Assembly: GCF_001613545.1 (NCBI RefSeq)
Contig: NZ_BDCO01000002.1
Coordinates: forward strand, 1,736,001-1,800,000
Direction of reading: 5' to 3'
DNA length: 64,000 bases
Source: Terrimicrobium sacchariphilum
GTDB taxonomy: Bacteria; Verrucomicrobiota; Verrucomicrobiia; Chthoniobacterales; Terrimicrobiaceae
The translations under genes and the position numbers were made by a program. Positions 17,619-26,134 of this stretch are shown here, in pieces (positions within the stretch are counted from its first letter, which is position 1; the number at the start of each line of letters is the position of its first letter). The notes under the pieces are model-generated. The model did no database searches, was not told the origin of the DNA, and was given only the letters and a program-made list of their open reading frames with translations.

Positions 17619-19490
17619 ATGGATTTCTTTGATCGTCAGGCTGCCGCCCAGAAAAGGACCGGCTTGCTCGTATTCTATTTCATCCTGGCCATCGTCTGCC
17701 TGATCGCGCTGATCGTGGTGGCGGTTTCGCAGATCGCGGGGATTCCGTGGAACGACCCGCAGCTCCTGGGTTACGTCACGCTCGGCACGATCGCCGTGGT
17801 GGCCATCGGCAGCCTGACCAAGATCGCCGAGCTCGCGCAGGGCGGGCGGGTCGTGGCCGCGATGCTGGGCGGAGAACCTGTCACTCCCAACACCACCGAC
17901 CCTCAGGAGAAAAAGCTCCTCAACGTGGTGGAGGAAATGTCGCTGGCCTCCGGGGTTCCGGTGCCCGAGGTCTACGTGCTGAATGACAATACGATCAATG
18001 CCTTCGCCGCCGGCCATGGACCGGGCGACACGGCCATCGGTGTGACGCGAGGCTGTATCGACAAACTGAGCCGCGACGAGCTCCAGGGCGTGATCGCCCA
18101 TGAGTTCAGCCACATCCTGCACGGGGACATGAAGCTCAACGTGCGGCTGATCGGGTTGCTCAATGGCATCCTTTGCGTTGCGCTCATCGGCGCCTTCGTC
18201 ATGCGCATCTTTGCCTACATCCGCGTGGATGATGGGGGGAGCTCGAATGACGGGGACCGCAAGAACGGCATGGCGCTCACGGTGGCGGTCTTTCTCATCG
18301 GGCTGGCTGTCTACATCATCGGCTATATCGGCGTGTTCTTTGGCAACCTCATCAAGGCCGCGGTGAGCAGGCAGCGCGAGTTTCTGGCCGACGCCTCGGC
18401 GGTGCAATACACTCGCAATCCGGATGGCATCGCGGGAGCCTTGTGGAAGATCGGGAAATTCGAGTCCCGGCTGTCGAGTCCGCACGCGGAGGAGGCGAGC
18501 CACCTGTACTTTGGCGATGGATTGGCGGCGAGGACGTTCAGCTTCTTTGACACGCATCCGCCGCTGGAGGACCGCATCCGCGCCATCGCGCCGAATTTCG
18601 AGCCGCCCGCCGAGCTCGACAGGCCGCCGGCCCCGAGCATCCAGCGTTCGTCCGCCGCTACTCAACCTCCACCGCTGCCCACGCAGCCCGTCACCACGGC
18701 GGAAACTCTGGAGCGTACTCTCGCCGGCGCTGCTGCCCTTCTCGCCAGCGTGCCGGACTTTGCCCTCTCCAATGTGCGCGATCTGCACGGAGCCATTGCC
18801 TTTGTCTACGCCATGCTGCTCGATGAGAGGGCGGATTACCGCGAGGCGCAGCTTGCCAGCATCGGGGTGGACGACGCCATGCGCCGCGAGGTTATGGGGC
18901 TCTACAACCGCCGGAGCGAAATCCCGCTCCCGCAGCGTCTCCCGCTCATCGACCTCGTCGTGCCGACACTGCGCCAGCTTTCGCCGGATCAGTACGCGAC
19001 CTTCCGCGACAATGTCCACAAGCTCATCGCCGCCGATCAGGCGGTGCATCTCTTTGAGTTCGCCCTGCAAAAGACCCTCCTGCGCCACCTTGATCTGTAC
19101 TTCACCCGCCAGACCGGCGCGTCGGTGAAATACCGCACGATCATTCCGCTCCTGCCCTCGGTGCAGACGCTGCTTTCCGCACTGGCCTACATCGACCACC
19201 CGGACCCGGCGCAGCGCGATGCGGCCTTCCAGGCCGGTGCGCAGCAGCTCATGATCAATGCCTCATCCTATCCCATGACACGGGTGGACGGCTGCGACCT
19301 CAACCGCGTCGACGCCGCCCTCGACGAGACCGCCCAGGCCGCGCCGCAGGTGAAGCGCACGATCCTCGCCGCTTGCCGCGAGGTGGTGAAGCACGATGGA
19401 GTCGTCGATACCCAGCAATACGAACTCCTGCGCGCGATCGCGGACTCCCTCGACTGCCCGATGCCCCCGCTCCCGCCCGTCACGGAATGA
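17619..19490 (+). CDS. M48-family membrane metallopeptidase with long C-terminal domain
   Basis: 623 residues. Two N-terminal membrane helices (about 20-45, 50-70) are followed by an M48 zinc-protease domain: VIAHEFSHILHGD (His161, Glu162, His165) and the third ligand in QREFLADASAVQYTR. Further membrane segments lie around 180-250. After a Pro-rich linker (about 330-365) comes a C-terminal helical region of about 260 residues. Its end (AACREVVKHDGVVDTQQYEL) recalls a TerB-like module. It resembles HtpX/Ste24 enzymes that clear membrane proteins, but is twice the HtpX length. The preceding hydrolase-fold protein may be its partner. Confidence 0.88.
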   Translation: MDFFDRQAAAQKRTGLLVFYFILAIVCLIALIVVAVSQIAGIPWNDPQLLGYVTLGTIAVVAIGSLTKIAELAQGGRVVAAMLGGEPVTPNTTDPQEKKLLNVVEEMSLASGVPVPEVYVLNDNTINAFAAGHGPGDTAIGVTRGCIDKLSRDELQGVIAHEFSHILHGDMKLNVRLIGLLNGILCVALIGAFVMRIFAYIRVDDGGSSNDGDRKNGMALTVAVFLIGLAVYIIGYIGVFFGNLIKAAVSRQREFLADASAVQYTRNPDGIAGALWKIGKFESRLSSPHAEEASHLYFGDGLAARTFSFFDTHPPLEDRIRAIAPNFEPPAELDRPPAPSIQRSSAATQPPPLPTQPVTTAETLERTLAGAAALLASVPDFALSNVRDLHGAIAFVYAMLLDERADYREAQLASIGVDDAMRREVMGLYNRRSEIPLPQRLPLIDLVVPTLRQLSPDQYATFRDNVHKLIAADQAVHLFEFALQKTLLRHLDLYFTRQTGASVKYRTIIPLLPSVQTLLSALAYIDHPDPAQRDAAFQAGAQQLMINASSYPMTRVDGCDLNRVDAALDETAQAAPQVKRTILAACREVVKHDGVVDTQQYELLRAIADSLDCPMPPLPPVTE

Positions 19491-20374
19491 TCTGGACGCC
19501 GCCCGAGTACGTCGCCGAGCTGGAGGGAGAGGGGACCACGGTTTGCCGCATTGCCTCCGCCGAGGGGCTGCGCATTGAGCGCTTCGGCCCCGGGGCGATC
19601 ATCTCCCATCGGGAACGCGAGGTGCGGCCCGAGCTGATCGACCGCCTTGATGCCTGGACGACACGCGCGGGTATCGCCCTCGACCGCATTTACGAGCGCC
19701 AGCTCGTCATCGGCCCCGGCGAAACCGACAAGCCGCGTCCGCTGCGGGGCGACGAGCTGGATTCCGTGCTGACGGTGCAGGAGCTCGGGCTGCGCTACGA
19801 GGTGGACTTCCTCGCGGGCTACTCGTGCGGGCTCTTCATCGACCAACGGCAGAACCGGAAGTATCTCCTCGGCCTGCGCCCACGCCGCGTGCTCAATACC
19901 TTTTCCTACACCTGCGCCTTTTCCATCGCCGCCGCCAGCGTCGGAGCAGAGACGCTTAGTGTTGACCTTGCCAAGATCGCCCTCGCGCGCGGTCGGCGCA
20001 ATTTGGAGCTCAATGGCATCGCGCCGGAGGGGCATCGCTTTATTGCCGACGATGTGCTCGATGTCCTGCCCCGGCTGATTCGTCGCGGGGAGAAATACGA
20101 TGCCATTATCCTCGATCCGCCGACCTTTGCCCGGGGAGCGAAGGGACGCCCCTTCCGTGTCGAGCGGGATATGGAAAAGCTCCTCTCCCTCGCGCTGGAG
20201 GTGGGAACCCCGGGGGGCTGGATTTTGCTCTCCACGAATGCCTCGGAATTGCAGGTCCGCGACCTCCGCAGCATGGCGCGGCGGCAGGGTTGCGACCGCT
20301 TTCACGAGGAGGCATTGCCGAACGACCTGACCCATGGTCCGGTCTCCACGACGGTGTGGGTGCAGATTCCCTGA
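19487..20374 (+). CDS. RlmI-like SAM-dependent methyltransferase, short form
   Basis: 295 residues. The Rossmann methyltransferase core has motif I as NTFSYTCAFSIAAASVGA, the acidic post-I residue in LSVDLAKIAL and the catalytic/base motif IILDPPTFARG. RlmI-type 23S rRNA m5C methyltransferases are about 390 residues with an N-terminal PUA domain. Here the N-terminal part is short and no PUA is evident. The start overlaps the M48 stop (ATGA), indicating translational coupling. The target could be rRNA, but this is inferred from family only. Confidence 0.83.
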   Translation: MIWTPPEYVAELEGEGTTVCRIASAEGLRIERFGPGAIISHREREVRPELIDRLDAWTTRAGIALDRIYERQLVIGPGETDKPRPLRGDELDSVLTVQELGLRYEVDFLAGYSCGLFIDQRQNRKYLLGLRPRRVLNTFSYTCAFSIAAASVGAETLSVDLAKIALARGRRNLELNGIAPEGHRFIADDVLDVLPRLIRRGEKYDAIILDPPTFARGAKGRPFRVERDMEKLLSLALEVGTPGGWILLSTNASELQVRDLRSMARRQGCDRFHEEALPNDLTHGPVSTTVWVQIP

Positions 20375-20431
20375 TCCAGCCCTCAGTGCCGAACGCCTCG
20401 ACGGATGGCGATTTTTGGTCATACTGGCCGG

Positions 20432-21538
20432 ATGCCCGCCGAGACCCAGGAAGAAGCCAGCTACCGCCAGGAAGGTGGCGTCGTGCATCTTTCCGGTCGT
20501 CTCGATGCGGAAGGCTCGGCCCAGCTCTGGCGCACGATCTTTCAGCGCTCCCGCAAAAAGCGCGACGCGGTGATGTCGATCGACGCCTCGGGGTTGACGT
20601 ATTGCGACGGGGCGGGCATTGCGCTGCTCTTTGCCCTTTCGCGCCAGACCAAGGCCTCCATCGACAATCTCGCCCCGGAGTTTCAGAAGCTCCTCGACCA
20701 GTTTTCCTCCGACAGCTTTGACCGGCCTGTCGACCCGCCGCGCAAGATCTCGGCGATCGAGAAGCTCGGGATGGGAGGGGCGGAGTTTGGCCGCGATCTT
20801 TACGAACAAGTCGTCTTTCTCGGGCGCATGTCGGTCGTTTCCGTACAGACGCTTTTCCGGCCCTCGCTCGTTCGGTGGGGTGACATGTGGCGTGTTTTCG
20901 AAAAGGCTGGGGTCAATGCCGTGGGCATCGTCGGAATGATTGGCTTTCTCATGGGGCTGATCATGGCGTTCCAATCCGCCATCCCGCTCAAGCAATTCGG
21001 CGTCGATATTTTCGTGATTAACCTCGTCGCGCTGGCGATGTTCCGTGAGCTGGGTGCGATCATGACGGCGATCCTGCTGGCCGGGCGCTCCGGCTCGGCC
21101 TTTGCCGCCGAGATCGGCACGATGAAGGTCAACGAGGAACTCAATGCCCTCAAGACGATGGGCATCGACGATGCGCGCTTCCTCGTCGCGCCGCGCATGA
21201 TCGCAGGCATCATTGCCACGCCACTGCTGAGCATTTACGCGAATCTCATGGGCCTCCTCGGCGGCTTCATCGTCATGATGTCCTTCGGTTTTCCCTTCGC
21301 CGCCCTGTACCGCCAGGTGACAGCCAATGTGGAGATCAACGACATCCTCTCCGGGTTGATCAAATCGGTGATCTTCGGCGTTCTCGTGGCGGGCATCGGA
21401 TGTCTGCGGGGATTGCAGACCAAGTCGGGCGCAACCGCCGTGGGTGACTCGACGACACGCGCCGTGGTGAGCGGCATCGTCCTCATCGTGATCACCGACG
21501 CGATCTTTGCGGTGATCTTCTACGTGCTGAATTTCTGA
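20432..21538 (+). CDS. mlaE: MlaE-type lipid ABC permease with N-terminal STAS domain
   Basis: 368 residues. Residues 10-95 form a STAS domain (SIDASGLTYCDGAGIALLFA). Residues 120-368 form the MlaE/YrbE permease with five to six membrane helices and the conserved ELGAIMTAILLAGRSGSAFA and EIGTMKVNEELNALKTMG segments. In E. coli the STAS protein MlaB is separate; here it is fused. Together with MlaF and MlaD it moves phospholipids between inner and outer membranes, indicating a diderm cell. The ATG at 20405 is an alternative start. Confidence 0.92.
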   Translation: MPAETQEEASYRQEGGVVHLSGRLDAEGSAQLWRTIFQRSRKKRDAVMSIDASGLTYCDGAGIALLFALSRQTKASIDNLAPEFQKLLDQFSSDSFDRPVDPPRKISAIEKLGMGGAEFGRDLYEQVVFLGRMSVVSVQTLFRPSLVRWGDMWRVFEKAGVNAVGIVGMIGFLMGLIMAFQSAIPLKQFGVDIFVINLVALAMFRELGAIMTAILLAGRSGSAFAAEIGTMKVNEELNALKTMGIDDARFLVAPRMIAGIIATPLLSIYANLMGLLGGFIVMMSFGFPFAALYRQVTANVEINDILSGLIKSVIFGVLVAGIGCLRGLQTKSGATAVGDSTTRAVVSGIVLIVITDAIFAVIFYVLNF

Positions 21539-21539
21539 G

Positions 21540-22295
21540 ATGAGTGACGCGATCATCGAAGTCAAAGACCTCACCGCCGGCTACGAGGACAATGTCATCC
21601 TCGAGGGCGTGTCGTTCGACGTCCAGAGGTCGGAGATCGTCGTCATCCTCGGCGGCTCAGGTTGCGGCAAGAGCACGCTCCTCAAGCACATGATCGGCCT
21701 CTATCATCCGCCAAAGGGTGACGTGCTGATCAATGGCAAGAGCATCGTCAATGCCGAGGGCGAGGAATTACAATCCATTCTGCGATCCATCGGCATCACC
21801 TATCAAAGCGGGGCGCTCTTTGGTTCGCTCACCTTGTCGGAAAACGTCCGCCTGCCCCTGGAGGAGTTTACCGATCTGCCCTCGGATGCGATGGCCCTGA
21901 TCGCAAAGATGAAACTCAGCCTCGTCGGGCTGGAGGCTTTCACCCGCAGCCTGCCTTCGGAGGTCAGCGGCGGCATGCAGAAGCGCGCCGCCATCGCCCG
22001 AGCCATGGCGCTCGACCCTCAGGTGCTTTTCCTCGACGAACCCTCGGCAGGCCTCGATCCCATCACCTCGGCGGAACTCGACCAGCTCATCCTGCGGCTC
22101 AACGAGAGCCTCGGCATCACCTTTGTGATCGTGACGCACGAACTGCCCAGCATTTACACCGTGGCCGACCGCGTGGTGATGCTGGACAAGGAGATCAAGG
22201 GAATCGCCGAGATCGGGTCGCCCGAGGAGTTGCGCGACAAGTCACAGCACGAGTGGATTCGTGAGTTCATGAAGCGGGAAGTCCATCCCACCTAG
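21540..22295 (+). CDS. mlaF: MlaF-type ABC transporter ATPase
   Basis: 251 residues. Walker A is LGGSGCGKSTLLKHM, the signature is VSGGMQKRAAIARA and Walker B is VLFLDEPSAGLDP, with the switch His in VIVTHELPS. It powers the MlaE permease. The start lies 1 nt after the mlaE stop. The C-terminal end (EWIREFMKRE) resembles the short MlaF tail. Confidence 0.93.
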   Translation: MSDAIIEVKDLTAGYEDNVILEGVSFDVQRSEIVVILGGSGCGKSTLLKHMIGLYHPPKGDVLINGKSIVNAEGEELQSILRSIGITYQSGALFGSLTLSENVRLPLEEFTDLPSDAMALIAKMKLSLVGLEAFTRSLPSEVSGGMQKRAAIARAMALDPQVLFLDEPSAGLDPITSAELDQLILRLNESLGITFVIVTHELPSIYTVADRVVMLDKEIKGIAEIGSPEELRDKSQHEWIREFMKREVHPT

Positions 22296-22302
22296 AAAAG
22301 CC

Positions 22303-23247
22303 ATGCCCAAACCAGCCAACTATTTTCGGATCGGTATCTTCATTCTCCTAGCCATCGCCATTCTGGTCGTGGGCCTGGTGGTGTTCGGCGCCGGTCAGTT
22401 TTTCAAGCGCAAGATCACCTTCGAGACCTATGAGAAGGGGACCGTGCAGGGCATCGATGTCGGCTCTCCGGTGAAGTTTCGCGGTGTCCAGATCGGGCAG
22501 GTGAGCTGGCTCGGCTTCAGCTTCAATACCTATCCGCAGAAGGACATGAGTAATAAGGAGAACTATGTCATCATCCGTATGGAGGTCGACAAGGAGATCT
22601 TCCCGGGCATGTTTCATGAAAATCTCCAGCCCGTCCTCGAAAAAGGGATCTCCCGGGGCATGCGCGTTCGCATTGAGCCGCTGGGCATTACCGGGCTGAA
22701 TTACCTCGAGATCAACTACGTCGACGATCCGAGCCAGTATCCCCTCCTGCCTTTCCACTGGACGCCCGAGTTCTACTACATCCCGTCCGCTCCGGGCGAA
22801 CTGACCGACATCCTCGACTCGATGAACAAGATCATGCGCGATGTCGAGCAACTCAACCTGGGCGAAATCCAGAATGGTCTCAAGGATCTCCTGCAGAACC
22901 TGAACAAGGCGCTCACCGACGCGCAGATTGATCAGGTGAGCCAGAACCTTCAGAAGCTCCTTACCCAGATCGATCAGGCCATCCAGGAGGCAAAGCTCGG
23001 TGACCTGAGCGCCGATGCTCGCTCCCTGATGAGTGGGCTGGAGGAATCCAATAAGGAGCTGCAGAAGGTTCTCTCCAATCTCAAGCCCGAGGATATCCGC
23101 TCCACCCTGAGAAGCCTCTCAGCCACGATGGACAATTTGGAGGACTTTTCCTCCTCGATAAAACAGCGCCCGTCCTCGCTGCTCTGGGGTAGCCCGCCGA
23201 AGCCGGAACCTGCATCCACTCCGACTCCCCGCAAGCGGAGCCGCTAG
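22303..23247 (+). CDS. mlaD: MlaD-type MCE-domain substrate-binding protein
   Basis: 314 residues. One N-terminal membrane helix (about 7-30) precedes the MCE domain (KGTVQGIDVGSPVKFRGVQI, about 45-65). A long helical tail (about 175-290) has repeated Gln/Leu/Asp heptads (LLQNLNKALTDAQIDQVSQN), and the C-terminus is Pro/basic. It would be anchored in the inner membrane with the MCE ring in the periplasm, taking lipid from MlaE. It lies 7 bp after mlaF. Confidence 0.92.
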   Translation: MPKPANYFRIGIFILLAIAILVVGLVVFGAGQFFKRKITFETYEKGTVQGIDVGSPVKFRGVQIGQVSWLGFSFNTYPQKDMSNKENYVIIRMEVDKEIFPGMFHENLQPVLEKGISRGMRVRIEPLGITGLNYLEINYVDDPSQYPLLPFHWTPEFYYIPSAPGELTDILDSMNKIMRDVEQLNLGEIQNGLKDLLQNLNKALTDAQIDQVSQNLQKLLTQIDQAIQEAKLGDLSADARSLMSGLEESNKELQKVLSNLKPEDIRSTLRSLSATMDNLEDFSSSIKQRPSSLLWGSPPKPEPASTPTPRKRSR

Positions 23248-23300
23248 AGGAAAAAGGGCAGGGGATTGCCAAGAAAGCGCGTCCCCGATAATGTCACCCG

Positions 23301-24752
23301 ATGGAACCGATTAGTGACTTGCTGGCCGTGCGCCGGCAAAAGCTCGACGCCCTTCGTGCCAAGGGCGTCCGCCCCTTTGGGGGCCGCTTTCCCACGGATG
23401 GCAGTATCTCGGATGTGCGCAACGCCTTCGCCGAGGGGAAAACCGTGCGCGCTGCCGGGCGCATCACCGCCCACCGCGACATGGGCAAGAGCCGCTTCCT
23501 CGACCTTTCCGACATCACGGGCCGCATGCAGCTCTTTCTCCATGCCAAGGAGATCGGAGAGGATGCCTTCGCGACCTTTCAGCAACTCGACATCGGCGAC
23601 TGGATGGGGGTCGAGGGCGAGTATTTCACGACCAAGACCGGCGAGCCGTCGATCCGGGTCAAGACCCTGACCGTGCTCTCCAAGGCGCTGCGTCCGCTGC
23701 CCGACAAGTGGCACGGCGTGCAGGACGCCGAAATCAAGTACCGCCAGCGCTACCTCGATCTCATCTCCAACCCCGAGTCGCGCGAGGTTTTTCTCCAGCG
23801 TATCGCCATCGTCCGCGAAATCCGTCGCTTCCTCGATGAACGCGGGTTTCTCGAGGTCGAGACGCCCATGATGCAGGCCGTCGCGGGCGGAGCCGCCGCC
23901 GCGCCTTTCAAGACGCATCACAATGCGCTCAGCATGGACCTCTTCCTCCGCATCGCGCCGGAGCTGTACCTGAAGCGTCTTCTCGTCGGCGGGTTCCCGA
24001 AGGTGTTCGAGCTGAACCGCAACTTCCGCAACGAAGGCATTTCGCGCCGCCACAATCCGGAGTTCACCATGCTGGAGGTCTACTGGGCCTTCTCCGACTT
24101 CGAGAGCATGTCCGAGCTGGTGGAGGAGATGATCTGCCACCTCGCTCAGTCCGTGCGAGGTACCCTCCAGATCGAGCACAAGGACGCCGAGGGCAATGTC
24201 ACCAAGACCATTGACCTGTCCCGCCCCTGGAAGCGCGCCCGGTACTCCGACCTCATCAAGGGCGTCGTGCCCGAGTGGTACGAGCTTTCCTCCGAGGCGA
24301 AGCGCGCCAAGTGCGTCGAGCTCGGCCTCGACATCCAGCATTGCACCGAGGACTTCGAACTCACCCAGCATGTCTTTGAGAAGCTGGTGGAGGAAAAGTC
24401 GATCAACCCGCTTTTCGTCACCCATTGCCCGAAGGAGCTCGTCCCCCTGGCCAACCAAAACGCCGAGGACGACAGCGTCGTCGATGTCTACGAACTCGTG
24501 ATCAACGGGCAGGAAATCTCGCCCGGTTACTCCGAGCTGAACGACCCGGACATCCAGCGTCAACGCCTGGAGCACCAGAGCGGCGGGGAAACCCAGAAGC
24601 TCGACGAGGACTTCCTCGGTGCGCTGGAGTACGGCATGCCGCCCGCAGGAGGCGTCGGCATCGGCATCGACCGGCTGGTCATGATGCTGACCGGAGCGGA
24701 GAGCATCCGCGACGTCATCCTCTTCCCGCACATGCGGGTACGCGAGAGTTGA
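23301..24752 (+). CDS. lysS: Lysyl-tRNA synthetase, class II
   Basis: 483 residues. The N-terminal OB-fold anticodon-binding domain spans about 50-150 (GKSRFLDLSDITGRMQLF). The class II catalytic core has motif 2 (FRNEGISRRHNPEFTMLE) and motif 3 (GVGIGIDRLVMMLTGAESIR). It charges tRNA-Lys in the cytosol. There is no Shine-Dalgarno sequence. A GATAAT box at 23287-23292 ends 8 nt before the ATG, with TTGCCA 15 nt further upstream, so initiation may be leaderless or nearly so. Confidence 0.96.
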   Translation: MEPISDLLAVRRQKLDALRAKGVRPFGGRFPTDGSISDVRNAFAEGKTVRAAGRITAHRDMGKSRFLDLSDITGRMQLFLHAKEIGEDAFATFQQLDIGDWMGVEGEYFTTKTGEPSIRVKTLTVLSKALRPLPDKWHGVQDAEIKYRQRYLDLISNPESREVFLQRIAIVREIRRFLDERGFLEVETPMMQAVAGGAAAAPFKTHHNALSMDLFLRIAPELYLKRLLVGGFPKVFELNRNFRNEGISRRHNPEFTMLEVYWAFSDFESMSELVEEMICHLAQSVRGTLQIEHKDAEGNVTKTIDLSRPWKRARYSDLIKGVVPEWYELSSEAKRAKCVELGLDIQHCTEDFELTQHVFEKLVEEKSINPLFVTHCPKELVPLANQNAEDDSVVDVYELVINGQEISPGYSELNDPDIQRQRLEHQSGGETQKLDEDFLGALEYGMPPAGGVGIGIDRLVMMLTGAESIRDVILFPHMRVRES

Positions 24753-26128
24753 ATGTAGAGCAGCCGGCTTCGGCGAATGACCCAGGGAGCGGTCAGAAGC
24801 ACGGCGGCGGCTTTTTGTCGTCGCCGGGGCCGGTTAGCGCGCATTGGTTCCAGCTCTTCAATGCGTTTTCCTTCCAGATCGTCCTCGGGGCGCCGGTGAT
24901 CGTTTTCGCGAAGTCACTCGGCGCTTCCTCTACCGTGCTCGGCATCATCGCGTCCTTTACGCCGCTGATGACCGTCTTTCAGCTCCCGGCCGCGCAGCAT
25001 CTCGACCGTTATGGTTACCGTCAGTTCGTGCTGGCCGGCTGGGGGGCGAGGACGTTCTTCATCTTCCTCATGGCCTTCGTGCCTCTGCTCGTCTTCCTCG
25101 ATGGTACGTCGAAGATCGTCGTGCTCATGGCGGCACTGTTCTTTTTCAACCTGCTCCGGGGTATCTCCTCGGCGGCATGGATGCCGTGGATCACGGAGAT
25201 CGTGCCCGAGCCTGTGAGGGGACGGTTTCTCTCGGTCGACCAGCTCTTCATGTATGTGGGAGCGCTTCTCTCGCTCATCGCCTCGGCGGTGCTCATGGCG
25301 GGAAAGGTCGATCCCTGGGAGTATTGCCTCGTATTTCTTCTGAGCGCCTTCTCCGCCACGGCGAGCCTGTTCGTGCTGCGTCGCATCCCCGAGGTGCCTC
25401 CGAGCGAGAAAAAGTCGCGCAATTCGCAAAAGGTGCCGTGGCGCGCGATGCTCTCCTATCCGCCCTTTCGCGAGCTGATCATTTTCAACCTCCTCTTCAT
25501 GTCGGTCGTGGGCAGCCTCGGCGTCTTTACCGTCGAGTACCTGCGGGAGGTGGGGCATTTCGATGTATCCTCGGTGATGTACATCTCGGCCTTTTCCTTT
25601 GTCGGGGCGCTCATCGCGCTGCCATTCAGCGGAAAAATCGTCGACCAGACCGGGAGCAAGCCGCTCATGCGATTCGCCACGGCGATGTTTTCCGCTGTGA
25701 TCTTCCTCTGGTTCCTCGCTGCCGCCAGCGTCGTTCCGACCTCCATGTCGCTTATCGCGACCCTTAATGTCTTCTCCGGCATCGCGTCGGCAAATTTCAA
25801 CCTCGCCAATGCCCGCATCACCATGGCGACCATGCCCGAGATGGGGCGGAATCACTTTTTTGCCCTCTTCACCGTCATCACCAGCCTCGGGCTGGGCGCT
25901 GCGCCCGTCATGTGGGGCCTCACCCTCGACATGATCGGCACCTACGAGGCCGTCACGGGCGTTTTTCACTGGAAGCGGCACAGTATTTACTTTCTGGCCC
26001 TCCTCGTTATCAACATCGTCGCATTCCTGTACATTCCGCGTCTCCACGAGTCGCCGGGGTCCGAAGGGAGGGAATCCCTGTCGATCTACCGACGGCTGAA
26101 GAGCCTTACGCAGTTCCGGCACCGCTAA
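24749..26128 (+). CDS. MFS transporter
   Basis: 459 residues, about twelve membrane helices. The most plausible start is the TTG at 24749 (TTGA overlap with the lysS stop); the frame is open further upstream but only antisense-like residues are encoded there. The first helix begins near residue 30 (FQLFNAFSFQIVLGAPVIVF). The loop-2 motif is HLDRYGYRQFVLAGWGART. The substrate is not identifiable. Confidence 0.85.
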   Translation: MNVEQPASANDPGSGQKHGGGFLSSPGPVSAHWFQLFNAFSFQIVLGAPVIVFAKSLGASSTVLGIIASFTPLMTVFQLPAAQHLDRYGYRQFVLAGWGARTFFIFLMAFVPLLVFLDGTSKIVVLMAALFFFNLLRGISSAAWMPWITEIVPEPVRGRFLSVDQLFMYVGALLSLIASAVLMAGKVDPWEYCLVFLLSAFSATASLFVLRRIPEVPPSEKKSRNSQKVPWRAMLSYPPFRELIIFNLLFMSVVGSLGVFTVEYLREVGHFDVSSVMYISAFSFVGALIALPFSGKIVDQTGSKPLMRFATAMFSAVIFLWFLAAASVVPTSMSLIATLNVFSGIASANFNLANARITMATMPEMGRNHFFALFTVITSLGLGAAPVMWGLTLDMIGTYEAVTGVFHWKRHSIYFLALLVINIVAFLYIPRLHESPGSEGRESLSIYRRLKSLTQFRHR

Positions 26129-26134
26129 TCATCC

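Noticed and set aside
17397-21574. Long antisense frames (600 and 768 codons) opposite the M48 and Mla genes
   Set aside because: Low-complexity charged products with no domain, lying exactly opposite well-supported genes; typical shadows of high-GC codon bias.
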